NCBI GenBank assembly: GCA_002779045.1
Contig: PEXO01000031.1
Span: 1-5,923, forward strand
DNA: 5,923 bases
Source: Elusimicrobia bacterium CG08_land_8_20_14_0_20_59_10
Lineage (GTDB): Bacteria; Elusimicrobiota; Elusimicrobia; Elusimicrobiales; UBA9959
Direction of reading: 5' to 3'
In this document: positions 5,805-5,923 of the stretch, piece by piece
Layout of the letters: each line of letters opens with the position of its first letter
Position numbering within the stretch: position 1 is the first letter of the stretch
The notes under the pieces: model-generated
Database searches by the model: none
What the model was told of the DNA's origin: nothing
What the model saw: only the letters and a program-made list of their open reading frames with translations
Position numbers and translations under genes: made by a program

Positions 5805-5923
5805 TCATTTTTTACGCAGGACCACCATCTTTTTCCCTGGCAGGCCGCGGAAATTCGCGCCTTCGCCGAGCGCGCGGACAAGCGCGGGGATATCGTCCAC
5901 CCTTGCGCCCCCCACGGCATCTA
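5805..5923 (-). CDS. C-terminal end of an unidentified protein (partial, 5' end outside window)
   Basis: An open frame enters from the window edge and runs 38 codons to a TGA at 5807-5805. The peptide begins DAVGGARVDDIPALVRAL and ends GLPGKKMVVLRKK. It reads like a genuine protein tail: an amphipathic helix with a V-D-D-I-P start, then a short basic beta-strand ending. I do not recognise the family. Its stop codon overlaps the ATG of the next gene in an ATGA arrangement, which is strong evidence that the frame is real and that the two genes are co-transcribed and translationally coupled. The function could be read only from the missing upstream part. Confidence 0.75.
   Translation of the reverse strand, partial: DAVGGARVDDIPALVRALGEGANFRGLPGKKMVVLRKK

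Larger units (their letters stand above)
5506..5808 (-). pseudogene. Truncated, frameshifted DUF89 / ARMT1-like protein (N-terminal remnant)
   Basis: The frame encodes 100 residues. Residues 1-73 look like the N-terminal helical part of the DUF89 family (metal-dependent damage-control phosphatases related to ARMT1). Visible family-like elements are MKTTLDCIPCLFRQAL with a CxxC pair (C7, C10), the M-G-Q-R-I-Y segment, and LTGVKDPY near residue 70. From memory, complete members are about 280-290 residues, and their catalytic Asp/Asn residues lie in the part that is absent here. After GCC-GCG (AlaAla, residues 72-73) comes a run of eight A. The current frame then reads NRTAWPCAG, which is not family-like. 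The +1 frame reads KKQNRLAL, which matches the expected family pattern, but it too ends at a TAA at 5512-5510. The gene is therefore both out of frame and missing its 3' two thirds. The start is fixed by the ATGA overlap with the upstream gene. An expressed stand-alone N-terminal fragment is possible, but phosphatase activity is not expected. Confidence 0.75.

Noticed and set aside
5720..5920. A 66-codon minus-strand frame across the DUF89 start
   Set aside because: It is a shadow of the partial upstream gene and DUF89; the ATGA-linked frames are better supported.
1..5923. CRISPR arrays, tRNA/rRNA genes, insertion sequences, phage genes
   Set aside because: No regularly spaced repeats, RNA gene signatures, transposase motifs or terminal repeats were seen on either strand.

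Overview
The window is a compact, GC-rich stretch in which every supported gene lies on the minus strand, so transcription runs from high to low coordinates. Secreted transglutaminase-like proteins, a 2[4Fe-4S] ferredoxin with a Gly/Arg/Met-rich head and a DUF89-type gene suggest a Gram-negative, probably anaerobic bacterium. Elusimicrobiota or a deltaproteobacterial-type lineage would fit, but the sequence contains no taxonomic marker, so this is a weak inference.

Upstream cluster (5923 down to 4370). It opens with the C-terminal 38 residues of an unidentified protein. That gene overlaps by ATGA the start of a DUF89/ARMT1-like gene, which is cut to about a third of normal length. The DUF89 remnant carries an A8 run at which the reading frame appears to be lost, and then a very strong 13-bp hairpin. 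Its stop codon sits inside the ribosome binding site of a short ferredoxin gene, whose own stop overlaps by ATGA the start of an HD-domain metal phosphohydrolase. Overlaps and short gaps indicate one transcript: unknown gene, DUF89 remnant, ferredoxin, HD hydrolase.

Junction (4369 down to 4248). These 122 bases hold an AT-rich patch that could be a promoter, a GC-rich inverted repeat in the presumed 5' leader, and a clear GGAGG site.

Downstream pair (4247 down to 89). Two exported proteins of about 690-700 residues lie in tandem one base apart. They share one architecture: signal peptide, short beta-rich module, DUF3857-like region, transglutaminase-like core, beta-rich tail. The upstream copy keeps a full Cys-His-Asp triad. 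The downstream copy has lost all three residues (Ala, Tyr, Ala) while keeping the surrounding fold motifs, so it looks like a dedicated pseudoenzyme partner. A short GC hairpin followed by five T residues after the second gene is a candidate terminator. The last 65 bases of the window contain no gene that can be supported firmly.

The most noteworthy items are the active/inactive transglutaminase-like pair, the decayed DUF89 gene with its A8 run and hairpin, and the ferredoxin-HD coupling.
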